A program made the translations under genes and the position numbers. The notes below the pieces were generated by a model that saw only the letters and a program-made list of their open reading frames with translations, was not told the origin of the DNA and searched no databases. From Erysipelotrichaceae bacterium UBA3379 (GTDB taxonomy: Bacteria; Bacillota_I; Bacilli_A; Erysipelotrichales; Coprobacillaceae), in assembly GCA_002359025.1 (NCBI GenBank), contig DEPZ01000064.1, positions 17,357 to 31,450 on the forward strand: a DNA stretch of 14,094 bases, read 5' to 3'. This document shows, one piece after another, positions 14,056 through 14,094 of this stretch. The first letter of the stretch is position 1. Each line of letters begins with the position of its first letter.

Positions 14056-14094
14056 TATTTTACAGAAATAAAGAAGTAAATTGCATCAAAACAT

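Noticed and set aside
1..14094. tRNA, rRNA, riboswitch, CRISPR, transposase or phage genes
   Set aside because: Scanned and not seen: no tRNA-like fold, no regularly spaced repeats, no integrase or transposase frame, no cobalamin or T-box leader visible before any gene here.

Overview
The window is AT-rich, tightly packed chromosomal DNA from a low-GC Firmicute. Two endospore genes, gpr (germination protease) and spoIIP, point to a spore-forming lineage. AT-rich codon use, rpsT divergent from gpr, and spoIIP next to gpr suggest a Clostridia or Erysipelotrichia/Coprobacillaceae-type gut anaerobe. That placement is inference; there is no rRNA or tRNA here to fix taxonomy. I see no insertion sequence, phage gene, CRISPR array or RNA gene, and most of the window looks like core chromosome.

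Layout. (1) 1-4692, + strand: a tetrapyrrole operon. It holds a 5'-truncated cobA-hemD fusion (uroporphyrinogen-III methyltransferase/synthase), hemB, hemL, and a precorrin-2 dehydrogenase fused to a divergent CbiK/CbiX-like chelatase domain. The last three genes overlap or nearly touch. No late heme gene is visible, so the likely product is sirohydrochlorin or siroheme, possibly also feeding cobalamin. (2) 4709-6327, - strand: a Dps/ferritin-like protein with a palindromic candidate operator at its start site, then ispG of the MEP isoprenoid pathway, each with a terminator. (3) 6497-7660, + strand: a small cassette of a DUF7000-like protein, a 40-residue one-helix membrane protein and a P-loop NTPase/kinase. 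(4) 7739-10450, - strand: oligoendopeptidase F, preceded upstream by a three-gene unit of two small DUF6442-like membrane proteins and an XRE-type repressor. Its promoter carries a perfect 18-bp palindrome over the -35 element. (5) 10554-10817, - strand: rpsT. (6) 10941-13973, + strand: gpr, spoIIP, a translationally coupled 99-residue two-helix membrane protein, and fmt, ending in a strong terminator.

How the genes work together. HemL and HemB make 5-aminolevulinate and porphobilinogen. HemD and CobA make uroporphyrinogen III and precorrin-2. The fused last protein would oxidise precorrin-2 and may insert metal. HemA and HemC must lie elsewhere, probably just upstream. The most interesting points are the fused dehydrogenase/chelatase, two well-formed palindromic operators (dps and the DUF6442/XRE unit), the unannotated small membrane protein at 7003-7125, the spoIIP-coupled membrane protein, and repeated placement of stop codons inside terminator hairpins.
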